DNA from: Nonomuraea montanisoli | Lineage (GTDB): Bacteria; Actinomycetota; Actinomycetes; Streptosporangiales; Streptosporangiaceae | Assembly: GCF_013363975.1 (NCBI RefSeq) | Contig: NZ_JABWGN010000024.1 | Coordinates: forward strand, 29,359-93,358 | Direction of reading: 5' to 3' | Length of the DNA: 64,000 nt | Shown here: one piece after another, positions 43,950 to 52,061 of the stretch | Layout of the letters: each line of letters opens with the position of its first letter | Position numbering within the stretch: position 1 is the stretch's first letter | The notes under the pieces: model-generated | The model's database searches: none | Told to the model about the DNA's origin: nothing | Seen by the model: the letters and a program-made list of their open reading frames with translations, nothing else | Translations under genes and position numbers: made by a program

Positions 43950-44537
43950 CTAGCGCGGTACGCGCATGCCCGCGATGAGGAGTTCGACCAGCCGGCGCGC
44001 GTCGTAGCGGGGATCGTGGTCCGCGCCGATGCAGAGGTTGCCGACGCCGCGCATGAGCTCGTAGGCGTCCACGTCGGACCGGATCTCGCCGGCGGCGGCC
44101 GCGGCGTCGAGCAACTGGGCGCACACCGGCACGAGCCGCTCGACGAAATAGGCGTGCAGCGTGTCGAACCCGGCCTCGTCGGAGCGCAGCACGGCGGCCA
44201 GCCCGTGCTTGGTGACCAGGAAGTCGACGAACAGGTTGATCCACCGGCCCAGCGCGGCATGCGGAGTCGTGCTCGCCAGCAGGGCCGGACCCGCCTCGGC
44301 GCAGGCCTCGACCTGGTGCCGGTAGACGGCGATGATGAGCTCCGCCCGCGTCGGGAAGTGGCGGTAGATCGTGGCCACCCCGACTCCCGCCCGGGCCGCG
44401 ATGTCGCGCACCGGCGCCTCGACGCCCGAGGTGACGAAGACCGCGGCGGCGGCGTCGAGCAGCGCCCTCTCGTTGCGCCGGGCGTCGGACCGCCTGCGCG
44501 GGGCCGCCTGCCCTGTGCCCTCGTGGCTGCCGTTCAC
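43950..44537 (-). CDS. TetR/AcrR family regulator
   Basis: 195 residues. HTH at about 18-62 (ALLDAAAAVFVTSGVEAPVRDIAARAGVGVATIYRHFPTRAELI); the ligand domain follows, with VEACAEAGPALLAS. GTG 44537 has GGAGAGGAC upstream, and longer in-frame starts lack one. It is divergent from the aldo/keto reductase gene, with two GGAAC-type palindromes between them. Confidence 0.92.
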   Translation of the reverse strand: MNGSHEGTGQAAPRRRSDARRNERALLDAAAAVFVTSGVEAPVRDIAARAGVGVATIYRHFPTRAELIIAVYRHQVEACAEAGPALLASTTPHAALGRWINLFVDFLVTKHGLAAVLRSDEAGFDTLHAYFVERLVPVCAQLLDAAAAAGEIRSDVDAYELMRGVGNLCIGADHDPRYDARRLVELLIAGMRVPR

Positions 44538-44569
44538 CGTGCCGTCCTCTCCTTGGTCGGGTTGCCAAC

Positions 44570-44607
44570 CGGAACCGGGTTCCGTATTGTTTCGGAACAC
44601 GGTTCCG
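44570..44607. promoter_or_regulatory. Two TetR operators, tetR/aldo-keto reductase gap
   Basis: CGGAACCGGGTTCCG (44570-44584) is a perfect 15-bp palindrome around a central G. CGGAACACGGTTCCG (44593-44607) is a near-perfect second copy, 23 bp away centre to centre. They cover the divergent promoter region. Confidence 0.8.
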
Positions 44608-44682
44608 TTTGCTCATGATGCCAGAGCAGGCGGCCCGGCGGAAACCGGGCACCGCCATGCGCTCGCGATGGAGGACACAGTC

Positions 44683-45702
44683 ATGCAGTACCGCACCTTG
44701 GGCCGCACCGGCGTGCAGGTCAGCTCGCTCGTGCTCGGCGCGATGAACTTCGGCGCGATCGGGCGCACCACCCAGGACGAGGCCACCGCCATCGTCGACG
44801 CCGCCCTGGAGGGAGGCGTCAACCTCATCGACACCGCCGACATGTACGGCCAGGGCGGCTCGGAGGAGATGGTCGGCAAGGCCATCGCCGGCCGCCGCGA
44901 CGACATCGTGCTGGCCACGAAGGCGAGCATGCCGATGGGCGAGGAGCGCAACCGCCGGGGCGGTTCGCGCCGCTGGCTGGTCACCGCGCTGGACGACAGC
45001 CTGCGCCGCCTCGGCGTCGACCACGTCGACCTCTACCAGATCCACCGGTGGGACCCGAGCACCAGCGACGAGGAGACGCTGTCGGCCCTGACCGACCTGC
45101 AGCGCGCGGGGAAGATCCGCTACTTCGGCTCCTCGACCTTCCCGGCCTACCGGATCGTCCAGGCCCAGTGGGCCGCCCGGGACAACCACCTGAGCCGGTA
45201 CGTCACCGAGCAGCCCAGCTACTCGATCCTGCAGCGCGGGATCGAGGCCCACGTCCTGCCGGTGACCGAGCAGTACGGGCTCGGGGTGCTGGTGTGGAGC
45301 CCGCTGGCCTCGGGCTGGCTGTCGGGCGCGATCCGCGAGGGCCGGGACATCACCACGCACCGCTCGACGTTCATGCCGCAGCGCTTCGACCTCTCCGTCC
45401 CGTCCAACCGCGCCCGGCTCGACGCGGTCGAGCGGCTGGCGAAGGTCGCCGACGAGGCCGGTCTGACGATGATCCAGCTCGCGCTCGGCTTCGTGACCGC
45501 GCACCCCGCCGTGACCAGCGCGATCATCGGCCCCCGCACGCTCGATCACCTGCGCGCCCAGCTCGCCGCCGCGGACACGGTGCTCTCCGCCGACGTCCTC
45601 GACGCGGTGGACGCGATCGTCGCGCCGGGCGTGGACCTCGCCGCGGACGAGAAGTTCGACACCCCGCCCGCCCTGCTCGACCCGGCGCTACGCCGCCGTT
45701 GA
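44683..45702 (+). CDS. Aldo/keto reductase
   Basis: 339 residues of the AKR fold. MQYRTLGRTGVQVSSLVLGAMNFG opens the barrel. The catalytic tetrad is recognisable: Asp and Tyr in LIDTADMYGQGGSEE, Lys in LATKASMP, His in LYQIHRWDP. NADPH-binding signatures include YSILQRGIEAHVLP and GLGVLVWSPLASGWL. It reduces aldehydes or ketones with NADPH; substrate unknown. ATG 44683 has GGAGGA at 9 nt. Repressed, by inference, by the divergent TetR. Confidence 0.93.
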   Translation: MQYRTLGRTGVQVSSLVLGAMNFGAIGRTTQDEATAIVDAALEGGVNLIDTADMYGQGGSEEMVGKAIAGRRDDIVLATKASMPMGEERNRRGGSRRWLVTALDDSLRRLGVDHVDLYQIHRWDPSTSDEETLSALTDLQRAGKIRYFGSSTFPAYRIVQAQWAARDNHLSRYVTEQPSYSILQRGIEAHVLPVTEQYGLGVLVWSPLASGWLSGAIREGRDITTHRSTFMPQRFDLSVPSNRARLDAVERLAKVADEAGLTMIQLALGFVTAHPAVTSAIIGPRTLDHLRAQLAAADTVLSADVLDAVDAIVAPGVDLAADEKFDTPPALLDPALRRR

Positions 45703-45844
45703 GCGACCGTCCGGGCCGGCGGGCGGCCCGGAGGCGAGGTCCGAGAAGAATCTTCCGAGGGCGTGTCGATTCCGGAGGTGCCCGATCGACGCGTAGGCGA
45801 AAGGGCGGGCGAGGAGCCCGTCCGCGTCGCACGGAGGAACCGAC

Positions 45845-46314
45845 ATGCAGAAGATCACCACCTACCTGTGGTTCGACCACCAGGCGGAGGAGGCCGCGGA
45901 GTTCTACACCTCCCTCTTCGCCGGCTCCCGCGTCCTGGACGTCGTGCGCCACGGCGACGACGGCCCCGGTCCGGCGGGCGCCGCCATGATGGTGACGTTC
46001 GAGCTGGCGGGCCAGCGCTTCCTCGCGCTCAACGGCGGGCCGTCCCCTTCACCGAGGCCGTCTCGCTGTACGTCGACTGCGCGTCGCAGGAAGAGGTGGA
46101 CGACCTGTGGGCCAGGCTCACGGCCGACGGCGGCGAGGAGTCGCGGTGCGGCTGGCTCAAGGACAGGTACGGCCTGTCCTGGCAGATCGTCCCCACGCGG
46201 CTCGCCGAGCTCATGAGCCACCCGGACCCGGCCGCGGCCGGGCGGGTGGCGGCCGCCATGCGGACCATGAACAAGATCGACGTGGCGGAGCTGGAGAAGG
46301 CCGCGGCCGGATGA
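45845..46314 (+). pseudogene. PhnB-like VOC protein broken by a frameshift
   Basis: The first frame reads KITTYLWFDHQAEEAAEFYTSLFAGSRVLDVV...QRFLALNGGP and then turns into Arg/Pro/Ser nonsense. The other frame continues the family: VPFTEAVSLYVDCASQEEVDDLWARLTADGGEESRCGWLKDRYGLSWQIVPTRLAELM to a stop at 46314. The break is near 46035-46045 and fits loss of one base. The intact protein would be about 156 aa, of the PhnB/3-demethylubiquinone methyltransferase-like VOC type. GGAGGA precedes ATG 45845. A sequencing error is possible. Confidence 0.85.
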
Positions 46315-46320
46315 GCGCGG

Positions 46321-46363
46321 CGGCGGCCCCGCGCTAGGCGTCCGACCTCGCGCGGGGCCGCCG
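46321..46363. terminator. Bidirectional terminator hairpin
   Basis: 14-bp arms (cggcggccccgcgc and its complement, 46321-46334 and 46350-46363) with a 15-nt loop, between the convergent VOC remnant and GDSL hydrolase gene. Confidence 0.75.
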
Positions 46364-46398
46364 ACTTCAGGTGAGGTGCCCGGCTCTCGGCCGGTGTG

Positions 46399-47637
46399 TC
46401 ACAGGGTGGCGAGGTCGACGGCTTGGGCGATGGCGCGGTACCCGGCGTCGTTGAGGTGGATGCCGTCGCCCGAGTCGTACTGCGGCCGCAGCGCGTCGGG
46501 GTCGTCGGGCTGCCGGACCACGGCGTCGAAGTCGACCACGTGGTCGTAGGCGCCGCCGGTGCGGATCCACTGGTTGACCTCGTCACGCACGGCCTCGGCC
46601 GCCGGGCCGTAGGCGAGGGCGGCGCCCTTCATCGGCATGATGGTGGCGCCGACGACCTCGACGCCCCGGGCGTGGGCGGCCTGGACGAGCCGCCTGTGCC
46701 CGTCGATGATCCGGTCGGCGGACGCCTGGTGGGGTTTGTTCCATTCGGCCAGGTCGTTGACGCCGTCCATGATGATGACGGTGCGGACACCGGGCCGGTC
46801 GAGGGCGTCGCGCCGGAAGCGGGCCAGTCCGTTCTCGCCGTACTCGGGTGAGTCGGTCAGCAGGCGGTTGCCGCCGATGCCGGCGTTGACCACCGCCAGG
46901 GAACGGCCGGCCAGGCGTTCGGCGAGCCGGTCGGGGTAGCGGCCGTCGGCGCCGACGGTGGAGCCGACGCCGTCGGTGAGCGAGTCGCCGAAGGCGACCA
47001 CGGCGCCGGTCCCGCGCGGGGCGGCGACCTCGACGCCGGTCAGGTAGTACCAGGAGTCGCTGGTGTCGGTGAACGCGTCACCGGCGGTGTCGGCCAGGTG
47101 GTCGCCGGCGGCCCGGTAGGAGGTGGCCTGGGCGAAGTGGTGGAAGGTGGCCGCGCCCGTGGGCCGGGTGAAGCGCAGGGTCACGGCGAGCCTGCCCATC
47201 GGGCGGACCGGAAGGGCGACCGGGTCGCTGAGGAGTTCCCGGCCGGGCGGGACGACGGCCCCCTTGCGGCCGGCGAAGGTCAGGGTGCGCGGCCGGCTCG
47301 TGGCCGTTCCCCGGAGGGCCGCGGCGATCGCGGCTCCGTCGACGGGCAGCGGGGCGGTGCCGTACACGTTGGAGAGCCTGACCCGCACGGAGGTCCCGCC
47401 GGTGCTGACCCGGACGATCTGGCGCAGGGTCTCGGGGCCCTGGCGGGCGAAGCCCTCCCGCGACCAGTTGGGGCCGTACCAGGACGTGCTCGCGGTGGCC
47501 GGCTGGGCGGCGGTGCCCCAGGCCGCCGCCCACCGCCGGGGCGCGGCCTCGGCGGGGGTGACGGCCATGGTCAGGGCGAGGGCGGCGGCCAGGGCGGGGA
47601 CAGTGAGGTGACGCATGACGGACGCTGTCGCTTTCAC
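46399..47637 (-). CDS. Secreted SGNH/GDSL esterase-lipase
   Basis: 412 residues. A signal peptide (LTVPALAAALALTMAVTPAEA) is followed by an N-terminal beta-rich domain (about 35-190) and a C-terminal SGNH hydrolase. Block I is VVAFGDSLTDGVGS, the block II Gly is in NAGIGGNRLL, block III Asn in MDGVNDLAEW, and block V is SGDGIHLNDAGY with the catalytic Asp and His. It hydrolyses ester bonds in lipids or polysaccharides. Starts GTG 47637 and ATG 47616 both lack a clear SD; either gives a signal peptide. Confidence 0.9.
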   Translation of the reverse strand: MKATASVMRHLTVPALAAALALTMAVTPAEAAPRRWAAAWGTAAQPATASTSWYGPNWSREGFARQGPETLRQIVRVSTGGTSVRVRLSNVYGTAPLPVDGAAIAAALRGTATSRPRTLTFAGRKGAVVPPGRELLSDPVALPVRPMGRLAVTLRFTRPTGAATFHHFAQATSYRAAGDHLADTAGDAFTDTSDSWYYLTGVEVAAPRGTGAVVAFGDSLTDGVGSTVGADGRYPDRLAERLAGRSLAVVNAGIGGNRLLTDSPEYGENGLARFRRDALDRPGVRTVIIMDGVNDLAEWNKPHQASADRIIDGHRRLVQAAHARGVEVVGATIMPMKGAALAYGPAAEAVRDEVNQWIRTGGAYDHVVDFDAVVRQPDDPDALRPQYDSGDGIHLNDAGYRAIAQAVDLATL

Positions 47638-47657
47638 GGGTGCTCGCGGAGGGTGGG

Positions 47658-48203
47658 TCAGGCGTTCTTGACGGCCGACAGGTCGAACTCGAGGGTGATC
47701 CGGTCGGAGATCATCACCCCGCCGGTCTCCAGGACCGCGTTGTAGGTCATGCCGAAGTCCTTGCGGTTGATCACGGTGGCGCCCTCGAAGCCGACCCGGG
47801 TCAGGCCCTGGGCGTCGACCGCGGTGCCGGTGTGGTCGAGCGGGATCGTGACCTGCCGGGTCACGCCGCGGATGGTCAGCTCGCCGGTGACCTCGAAGCT
47901 GTCACCGCCTTCGTGCTTGACGGCGGTGGAGTCGAAGGTGATGTACGGGTGGGCGGCGGCGTCGAGGAAGTCGCCGGTGCGCAGGTGGTCGTCGCGCATC
48001 TGGTTGCCGGTCTGGATGCCGGCCACCTCGAGCACCACGCGCACACCGGAGGCGGCCGGGTTCTCCGCGTCCAGGGCGGCGGTGGCCTCGTGGACGGGGA
48101 TGCTGCCGCGGACCTTGGTGACCATCGCGTGGCGGGCGGTGAATCCGAAGCGGCTGTGCGCCGGGTCGATGGTGTAGGTGCCGGTGAGCTCGCTGGGGTA
48201 CAT
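47658..48203 (-). CDS. YceI-like lipid-binding protein
   Basis: 181 residues: LTGTYTIDPAHSRFGFTARHAMVTKVRGSI, then HPYITFDSTAVKHEGGDSFEVTGELTIRGVTRQVTIPL, ending ISDRITLEFDLSAV. This is the YceI lipocalin-like beta-barrel, which binds polyisoprenoids or amphiphiles. No signal peptide, so cytoplasmic. ATG 48203 is preferred because GGAG lies 7 nt upstream; ATG 48215 is also in frame. It is divergent from a MarR gene, which probably controls it. Confidence 0.9.
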   Translation of the reverse strand: MYPSELTGTYTIDPAHSRFGFTARHAMVTKVRGSIPVHEATAALDAENPAASGVRVVLEVAGIQTGNQMRDDHLRTGDFLDAAAHPYITFDSTAVKHEGGDSFEVTGELTIRGVTRQVTIPLDHTGTAVDAQGLTRVGFEGATVINRKDFGMTYNAVLETGGVMISDRITLEFDLSAVKNA

Positions 48204-48223
48204 GCCGTGCTCCATTTAGTTCA

Positions 48224-48242
48224 GTGCTGGAAGATTTAGCAC
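48224..48242. promoter_or_regulatory. Inverted repeat in the YceI/MarR gap
   Basis: GTGCT and AGCAC flank a 9-nt core in the 81-bp AT-richer divergent region. Candidate MarR operator. Confidence 0.35.
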
Positions 48243-48284
48243 GACAGTACATCGGCTTATTTCAGTGCGCAACTTTCCAGTACG

Positions 48285-48818
48285 ATGACGTTCGTGACCC
48301 GATGGCTCGACGACGACGAACAGCACGCCTGGCGCACCTTCGGCCTGGCCACCCGCCTGCTGACCGACCGCCTCGAACGTGACCTGCTGACCGCGGCCGA
48401 CATGCCCCCGACCTACTACGAACTGCTGGTGCTGCTGTCGGAGGCGCCCGAGCGCACCCTGCGCATGAGCGAGCTCGCGACCTGGACCAACTCCAAGCCC
48501 AGCCGCATCACCCACGCGATCAACAAGCTGGAGCAGAAGGGCTGGGTGCGCAGGGAGCACTGCGCCGACGACCGGCGCGGATGGCTCGCCGTGCTCACCG
48601 ACGACGGTCTCGCCGCCCTCCGGGCCGCCGCGCCGCGGCACGTGGCCAGCGTCCGCGAGCACCTGATCGACCTGCTCACCCCGGACCAGCTCCGGCAGCT
48701 CGCGGACATCAGCCAGGTCCTCCTCGACCATCTGACCGGGCCGCGCTCCGATCGCGACCACCTGACCGGGCCGCGCTCCGACCGCGACCATCTGGCCGGG
48801 CCGCGCTCCGACCGCTGA
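48285..48818 (+). CDS. MarR family regulator with repeat tail
   Basis: 177 residues. The MarR winged helix spans about 20-145 (YYELLVLLSEAPERTLRMSELATWTNSKPSRITHAINKLEQKGWVRREHCADDRRGWLAVLTDDGLAAL). The C-terminus carries three 10-residue repeats, DHLTGPRSDR, DHLTGPRSDR and DHLAGPRSDR, encoded by 30-bp tandem units, which normal MarR proteins lack. The start ATG lacks an SD. Divergent from the yceI-like gene. Confidence 0.9.
   Translation: MTFVTRWLDDDEQHAWRTFGLATRLLTDRLERDLLTAADMPPTYYELLVLLSEAPERTLRMSELATWTNSKPSRITHAINKLEQKGWVRREHCADDRRGWLAVLTDDGLAALRAAAPRHVASVREHLIDLLTPDQLRQLADISQVLLDHLTGPRSDRDHLTGPRSDRDHLAGPRSDR
48726..48815 (+). repeat. Three 30-bp tandem repeats at the marR 3' end
   Basis: Units at 48726-48755, 48756-48785 and 48786-48815 differ at only two or three positions, mostly silent. 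They add 30 residues in frame right before the stop codon. Confidence 0.92.
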
Positions 48819-48843
48819 CCCGGCGTGCGGGCGGGACGGACGG

Positions 48844-49716
48844 TCAGGAGGCGAGGAACGCCTCGACGGCGGCCGCGAACGCGGAGGGGTCGTCCAGCCA
48901 GGGGTAGTGCCCGGCTCCGGGCTGGACGTGGAGCCGGGCCTCGCCGAACAGCGGGACCGCCTGCGCCGCGCCCTCCGCGGTGGGCCAGAGGTCGAGCTCG
49001 CCCGCCAGGACGAGCACGGGCGCCTCGACCCGGTCCAGGCGGAGCGGGGAGGGGCGGTAGCCGGCGTAGAAGGTGTCGCTCGCCGGCAGGGAGCGCTGGC
49101 GCGCGTCGGCCTGCGCGTGGGCGCGGGCCTCGTCCGTCCAGCGGCCGTACATGAGCGGTTCGAAGGCGAGCCGGTGCGGCTCGGCCTCGGCGAAGCTCGC
49201 CGCCGCCCGCATCGCGTGGTAGGCGGGCAGCGCGGTGCCGTACCACGGCTCGGCGGAGCGCGACGCGAGCACCTTCTCGACGCCCAGGTCCGACGGGAGA
49301 CCCAGCGCGGCCAGCGACGGGCAGACGAGCGCGAGGTGGGACAGGCGTTCGGGGTGGGCGTCGGCGTACAGGAAGGCCACGCCGCCTCCGGCCGAGTGTC
49401 CCAGCAGGTCCATGCGGTCGAGGCCGAGGTGGGCGCGCAGGGCCTCCACGTCGAGGACCAGCCGGTCCACCCGGCAGGTGGTCAGGTCGGCGGGCGTCTC
49501 GGAGCCGCCGGTGCCCCGGTTGTCGAGCAGGACCAGGGTCCGGTGCCGGGACAGCTCGCCGAGGGAGCCGAGGTACTCCGCGGCCCGACCCGGTCCGCCG
49601 GGGACGCACACGAGGACCGGGCCCCGGCCGAGTGTCCGGTAGGCCAGCCGGGTGCCGTCGTACGAGGTGAATGTCTCCATGGCGGGCCAGTGTTCATCCA
49701 CCCGGTGGTCACTCAC
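48844..49716 (-). CDS. Alpha/beta hydrolase, proline-iminopeptidase-like
   Basis: About 290 residues. Oxyanion region VLVCVPGGPGRAAEYL; nucleophile elbow DLLGHSAGGGVAFLYAD (Ser); acid Asp in VLVLAGELDLWPT; catalytic His in VQPGAGHYPWLDDPS. HGGPG-like PGGPG fits the S33 aminopeptidase/hydrolase branch. ATG 49680 (METFTSYDGTRLAYR) may be the true start; GTG 49716 is the longest. It is divergent from an ArsR-type regulator 32 bp away. Confidence 0.87.
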   Translation of the reverse strand: MSDHRVDEHWPAMETFTSYDGTRLAYRTLGRGPVLVCVPGGPGRAAEYLGSLGELSRHRTLVLLDNRGTGGSETPADLTTCRVDRLVLDVEALRAHLGLDRMDLLGHSAGGGVAFLYADAHPERLSHLALVCPSLAALGLPSDLGVEKVLASRSAEPWYGTALPAYHAMRAAASFAEAEPHRLAFEPLMYGRWTDEARAHAQADARQRSLPASDTFYAGYRPSPLRLDRVEAPVLVLAGELDLWPTAEGAAQAVPLFGEARLHVQPGAGHYPWLDDPSAFAAAVEAFLAS

Positions 49717-49748
49717 TATCTTTTAGCCATCGCTAAACGGAGGTGCGC

Positions 49749-50699
49749 GTGGCGCTGCGGATGCCGCTTTCCGGCGCCGAGGCGGCGAAGCTGCGGTTCG
49801 GCGTCTCGCCGCTGGCGGAGACCGTGCTCGCCGTACGGATGCTGTGCGGGACCGTCCGCCACCCCGTCTACGAGCGGTGGGCCCGCGCGGCGCGACCGCT
49901 GCTGGCCCGCGAGAAGGAGCTGCCGCTGCTCGCCCGGGTGGTGTCCGGATGCCTGCCGTCGTTCCTGTTCCCCGTGCCCGGGACGCGGCAGCCCGCTGTC
50001 GCCGACGAGCTGGACCGGCTGCGCGCCACCCCCGCCGCGTACGTCGAGGCGGAGCTGGCGGCGGCGAGGGTGGCCCTGCCCGGCGACGGCCTGTGCGGCA
50101 GGCTGGCGGACGCGCTGGCGCGCTGCCACGACAGGCTCGTCGCGCCGCAGTGGGACCGGATGCGCGCCGTGCTGGACGCCGACATCGCCGAGCAGGGGGT
50201 ACGGCTCACGAACGGCGGGATAGCGGGGCTCCTGGGCGTCCTTCACGACGACGTCGCCTGGCGCGACGGCGAGCTGCTGGTGCGCGGCCCCTGTCCGGCG
50301 GACACCATGACGCTCCACGGACACGGGCTGGTGCTGTCGCCCACCGTGTTCGGCTGGCCGAGGGTCATCGTCGACCGGTCGCCGCTCGGCGCGGGCTGCG
50401 TCCGCTATCCCGCCAGGGGAGTGGGGCACCTGTGGGAGGCGTCCTCGTCGCTGCCGGAAGGGCTCGCCGCGGTGCTCGGCCGGACCCGGACGGCGCTGAT
50501 CGAGGCGCTGGAGGAGCCGCTCTCGACGGGCCGGCTGGCGGTCATGCTGGGCATCACGCCGGGCGCCGTCTCCCAGCACCTCGGAGCGCTGCGCCGGGCG
50601 GGCCTGGTGGTGACGCGCCGCGAGGGACGCACGGCCGAGCACCTGCGCACCGAGCGCGCGGCGGCGCTGATCGGCGGACGCCCGGCGAAGAGCGCCTGA
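49749..50699 (+). CDS. ArsR-type winged-helix regulator with DUF5937 domain
   Basis: 316 residues. An N-terminal 220-residue DUF5937-like sensor (AAKLRFGVSPLAETVLAVRML...HDRLVAPQWDRM) precedes a C-terminal ArsR HTH (ALEEPLSTGRLAVMLGITPGAVSQHLGALRRAGLVVTRREGRTAEHLRT). GTG 49749 follows GGAGG at 5 nt. It is divergent from the alpha/beta hydrolase gene, which it may regulate. No metal-binding Cys set is seen. Confidence 0.87.
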   Translation: MALRMPLSGAEAAKLRFGVSPLAETVLAVRMLCGTVRHPVYERWARAARPLLAREKELPLLARVVSGCLPSFLFPVPGTRQPAVADELDRLRATPAAYVEAELAAARVALPGDGLCGRLADALARCHDRLVAPQWDRMRAVLDADIAEQGVRLTNGGIAGLLGVLHDDVAWRDGELLVRGPCPADTMTLHGHGLVLSPTVFGWPRVIVDRSPLGAGCVRYPARGVGHLWEASSSLPEGLAAVLGRTRTALIEALEEPLSTGRLAVMLGITPGAVSQHLGALRRAGLVVTRREGRTAEHLRTERAAALIGGRPAKSA

Positions 50700-50705
50700 C
50701 CCGCG

Positions 50706-50730
50706 TCGCCGGACCTCACCGGCCCGGCGA
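50706..50730 (+). terminator. Weak terminator hairpin after the ArsR gene
   Basis: TCGCCGG and CCGGCGA arms with an 11-nt loop, a few bases after the stop codon and before the sulfur-operon promoter. Confidence 0.4.
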
Positions 50731-50743
50731 TATTTCATGTATA

Positions 50744-50786
50744 CCCTATAGGGAATATTGACTTTAGGGTTCCGGGCTCGTAGGTT
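50744..50786 (+). promoter_or_regulatory. Promoter of the sulfonate operon with upstream palindrome
   Basis: The -35 is TTGACT (50758-50763) and the -10 TAGGTT (50781-50786), spaced 17 bp. Just upstream CCCTATAGGG (50744-50753) is a perfect palindrome followed by AATAT. The downstream ATG at 50793 begins 7 nt after the -10, so the transcript should be leaderless. The tauD promoter at the other end of the cluster has the same design. Confidence 0.7.
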
Positions 50787-50792
50787 CGGGGC

Positions 50793-50867
50793 ATGAGCCA
50801 GGGCCTTTACCTGACCCGGCGCCCGCACGTGGACTTCTGCCACGTCGCCAGCGCGCAGTGTCGTTGA
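50793..50867 (+). CDS. Cysteine-type leader peptide of the sulfonate operon
   Basis: 24 codons, ending RRPHVDFCHVASAQCR then TGA. The HVDxxxxASAxC pattern is that of the conserved actinobacterial leader peptides found ahead of sulfur-assimilation operons. Characterised mycobacterial leaderless Cys-containing short ORFs act as cysteine-responsive attenuators (family knowledge). Two Cys codons lie near the end. It sits 174 bp before the substrate-binding protein, with tandem repeats and a hairpin between. Confidence 0.75.
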   Translation: MSQGLYLTRRPHVDFCHVASAQCR

Positions 50868-50892
50868 TCACGGACAGCCGACCGCGCACCTT

Positions 50893-50964
50893 TCCCGTCC
50901 CGGCGGGGCCTCCCGCCGCGGCGTGGCCTCCCGTCCCGGCGTGGCCTCCCGTCCCGGCGTGGCC
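50893..50964 (+). repeat. Four 18-bp tandem repeats in the sulfonate operon leader
   Basis: Units start at 50893, 50911, 50929 and 50947, consensus tcccgtcccggcgtggcc; the last two are identical. The first two form a perfect hairpin, CGGCGGG (50901-50907) with CCCGCCG (50912-50918). The position between leader peptide and first structural gene suggests an attenuator element, or simple low-complexity expansion. Confidence 0.7.
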
Positions 50965-51041
50965 GACGGCGCCCACGCCCTGTGCGTACCCCCTTCTTCC
51001 GCGTGCCGGCCCACCGGCGCGCCCTTCCAGAGGAACCATCC

Positions 51042-52061
51042 GTGATCAGAATCAGACATGCCCTCCTCGCCGTGCTGCTGGCCGCCGGAGCGGTCGCCTG
51101 CGGCTCGGCCGCGGGCGCGGCGAAACCCGGCGAAGCAGAGGTCAAAGAGCTGCGCTACCAGGGGAACGCCGGCAGCGTCACCTACCCCGAACTCGCCGAG
51201 GACCTCGGCTACCTCGGCGACATCAAGCTGAAGTGGGTCGGCAACACCACCAGCGGTCCCCAGGACATCCAGTCGGCCGCCACCGGCCAGACCGACTTCG
51301 GCGGCGCCTTCAACGGCGCGATCATCAAGCTCAAGGCCGCCAAGGCGCCGATCAAGGCGGTGATCGGCTACTACGGCTCCGACCAGCGGTCCTTCAACGG
51401 CTACTACGTGACCGACGACAGCCCGATCAAAACCGCCCGCGACCTCATCGGCAGGAAGATCGGGGTCAACACCCTCGGCGCGCACCACGAGGCCGTCATC
51501 AAGGAGTACCTCAAGCGCGCGGGCCTGACGCCGGAGGAGATCAGGCAGGTCCAGCTCGTCGTGATCCCGCCGGTCAACACCGAGCAGGCCCTCCGGCAGG
51601 GACAGCTCGACGTGGGAACGCTCGGCGGCGTCCTGAAGGACAAGGCGCTGCAGCGCGGCGGCCTGCGGCCGCTGTTCACCGACGTCGACCTGTTCGGGCC
51701 GTTCACCGCGGGCTCCGTCGTGCTGCGCGAGGACTTCATCGCCCGCAACCCCACCACCACCAGGACGTTCGTCCAGGCGTTCGCCAAGGCCGTCGACTGG
51801 GCGCAGACCCACCCGCGCGAGGAGGTCGTCGCCCGCTTCCAGAAGATCATCGCCAAGCGTGGACGCGACGAGGACGCGACCACGGTGGCGTTCTGGAAGA
51901 GCACCGGCATCGCCGGCAAGGGCGGAGTGATCGCCGACAAGGAGTTCCAGACCTGGATCGACTGGCTGGCCCGCGAGGGCGAGATCGAGCCCGGCCGGCT
52001 CAAGCCGGCCGACCTCTACACCAACGCCTTCAACCCCTACGCCAACGGGAGCGGGTCATGA
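51042..52061 (+). CDS. Sulfonate/taurine-type ABC substrate-binding lipoprotein
   Basis: 339 residues. The lipoprotein signal ends AAGAVAC (C20). The mature NMT1/THI5-like (SsuA/TauA) type II binding fold shows LRYQGNAGSVTYPELAEDLGYLG, QTDFGGAFNGAIIKLKAAKA and KIGVNTLGAHHEAVIKEYLKRAGL. It should capture an organosulfur anion outside the cell. GTG 51042 follows AGAGGA at 8 nt. It is the first structural gene after the Cys leader peptide, and its TGA overlaps the ATG of the ATPase. Confidence 0.9.
   Translation: MIRIRHALLAVLLAAGAVACGSAAGAAKPGEAEVKELRYQGNAGSVTYPELAEDLGYLGDIKLKWVGNTTSGPQDIQSAATGQTDFGGAFNGAIIKLKAAKAPIKAVIGYYGSDQRSFNGYYVTDDSPIKTARDLIGRKIGVNTLGAHHEAVIKEYLKRAGLTPEEIRQVQLVVIPPVNTEQALRQGQLDVGTLGGVLKDKALQRGGLRPLFTDVDLFGPFTAGSVVLREDFIARNPTTTRTFVQAFAKAVDWAQTHPREEVVARFQKIIAKRGRDEDATTVAFWKSTGIAGKGGVIADKEFQTWIDWLAREGEIEPGRLKPADLYTNAFNPYANGSGS

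Noticed and set aside
48726..48815. 30-bp repeats as a CRISPR array
   Set aside because: The units are directly adjacent with no spacers and are in frame with the marR gene.
50893..50964. 18-bp repeats as iterons of an origin
   Set aside because: No Rep gene, DnaA boxes or AT-rich unwinding region nearby; they lie in an operon leader.
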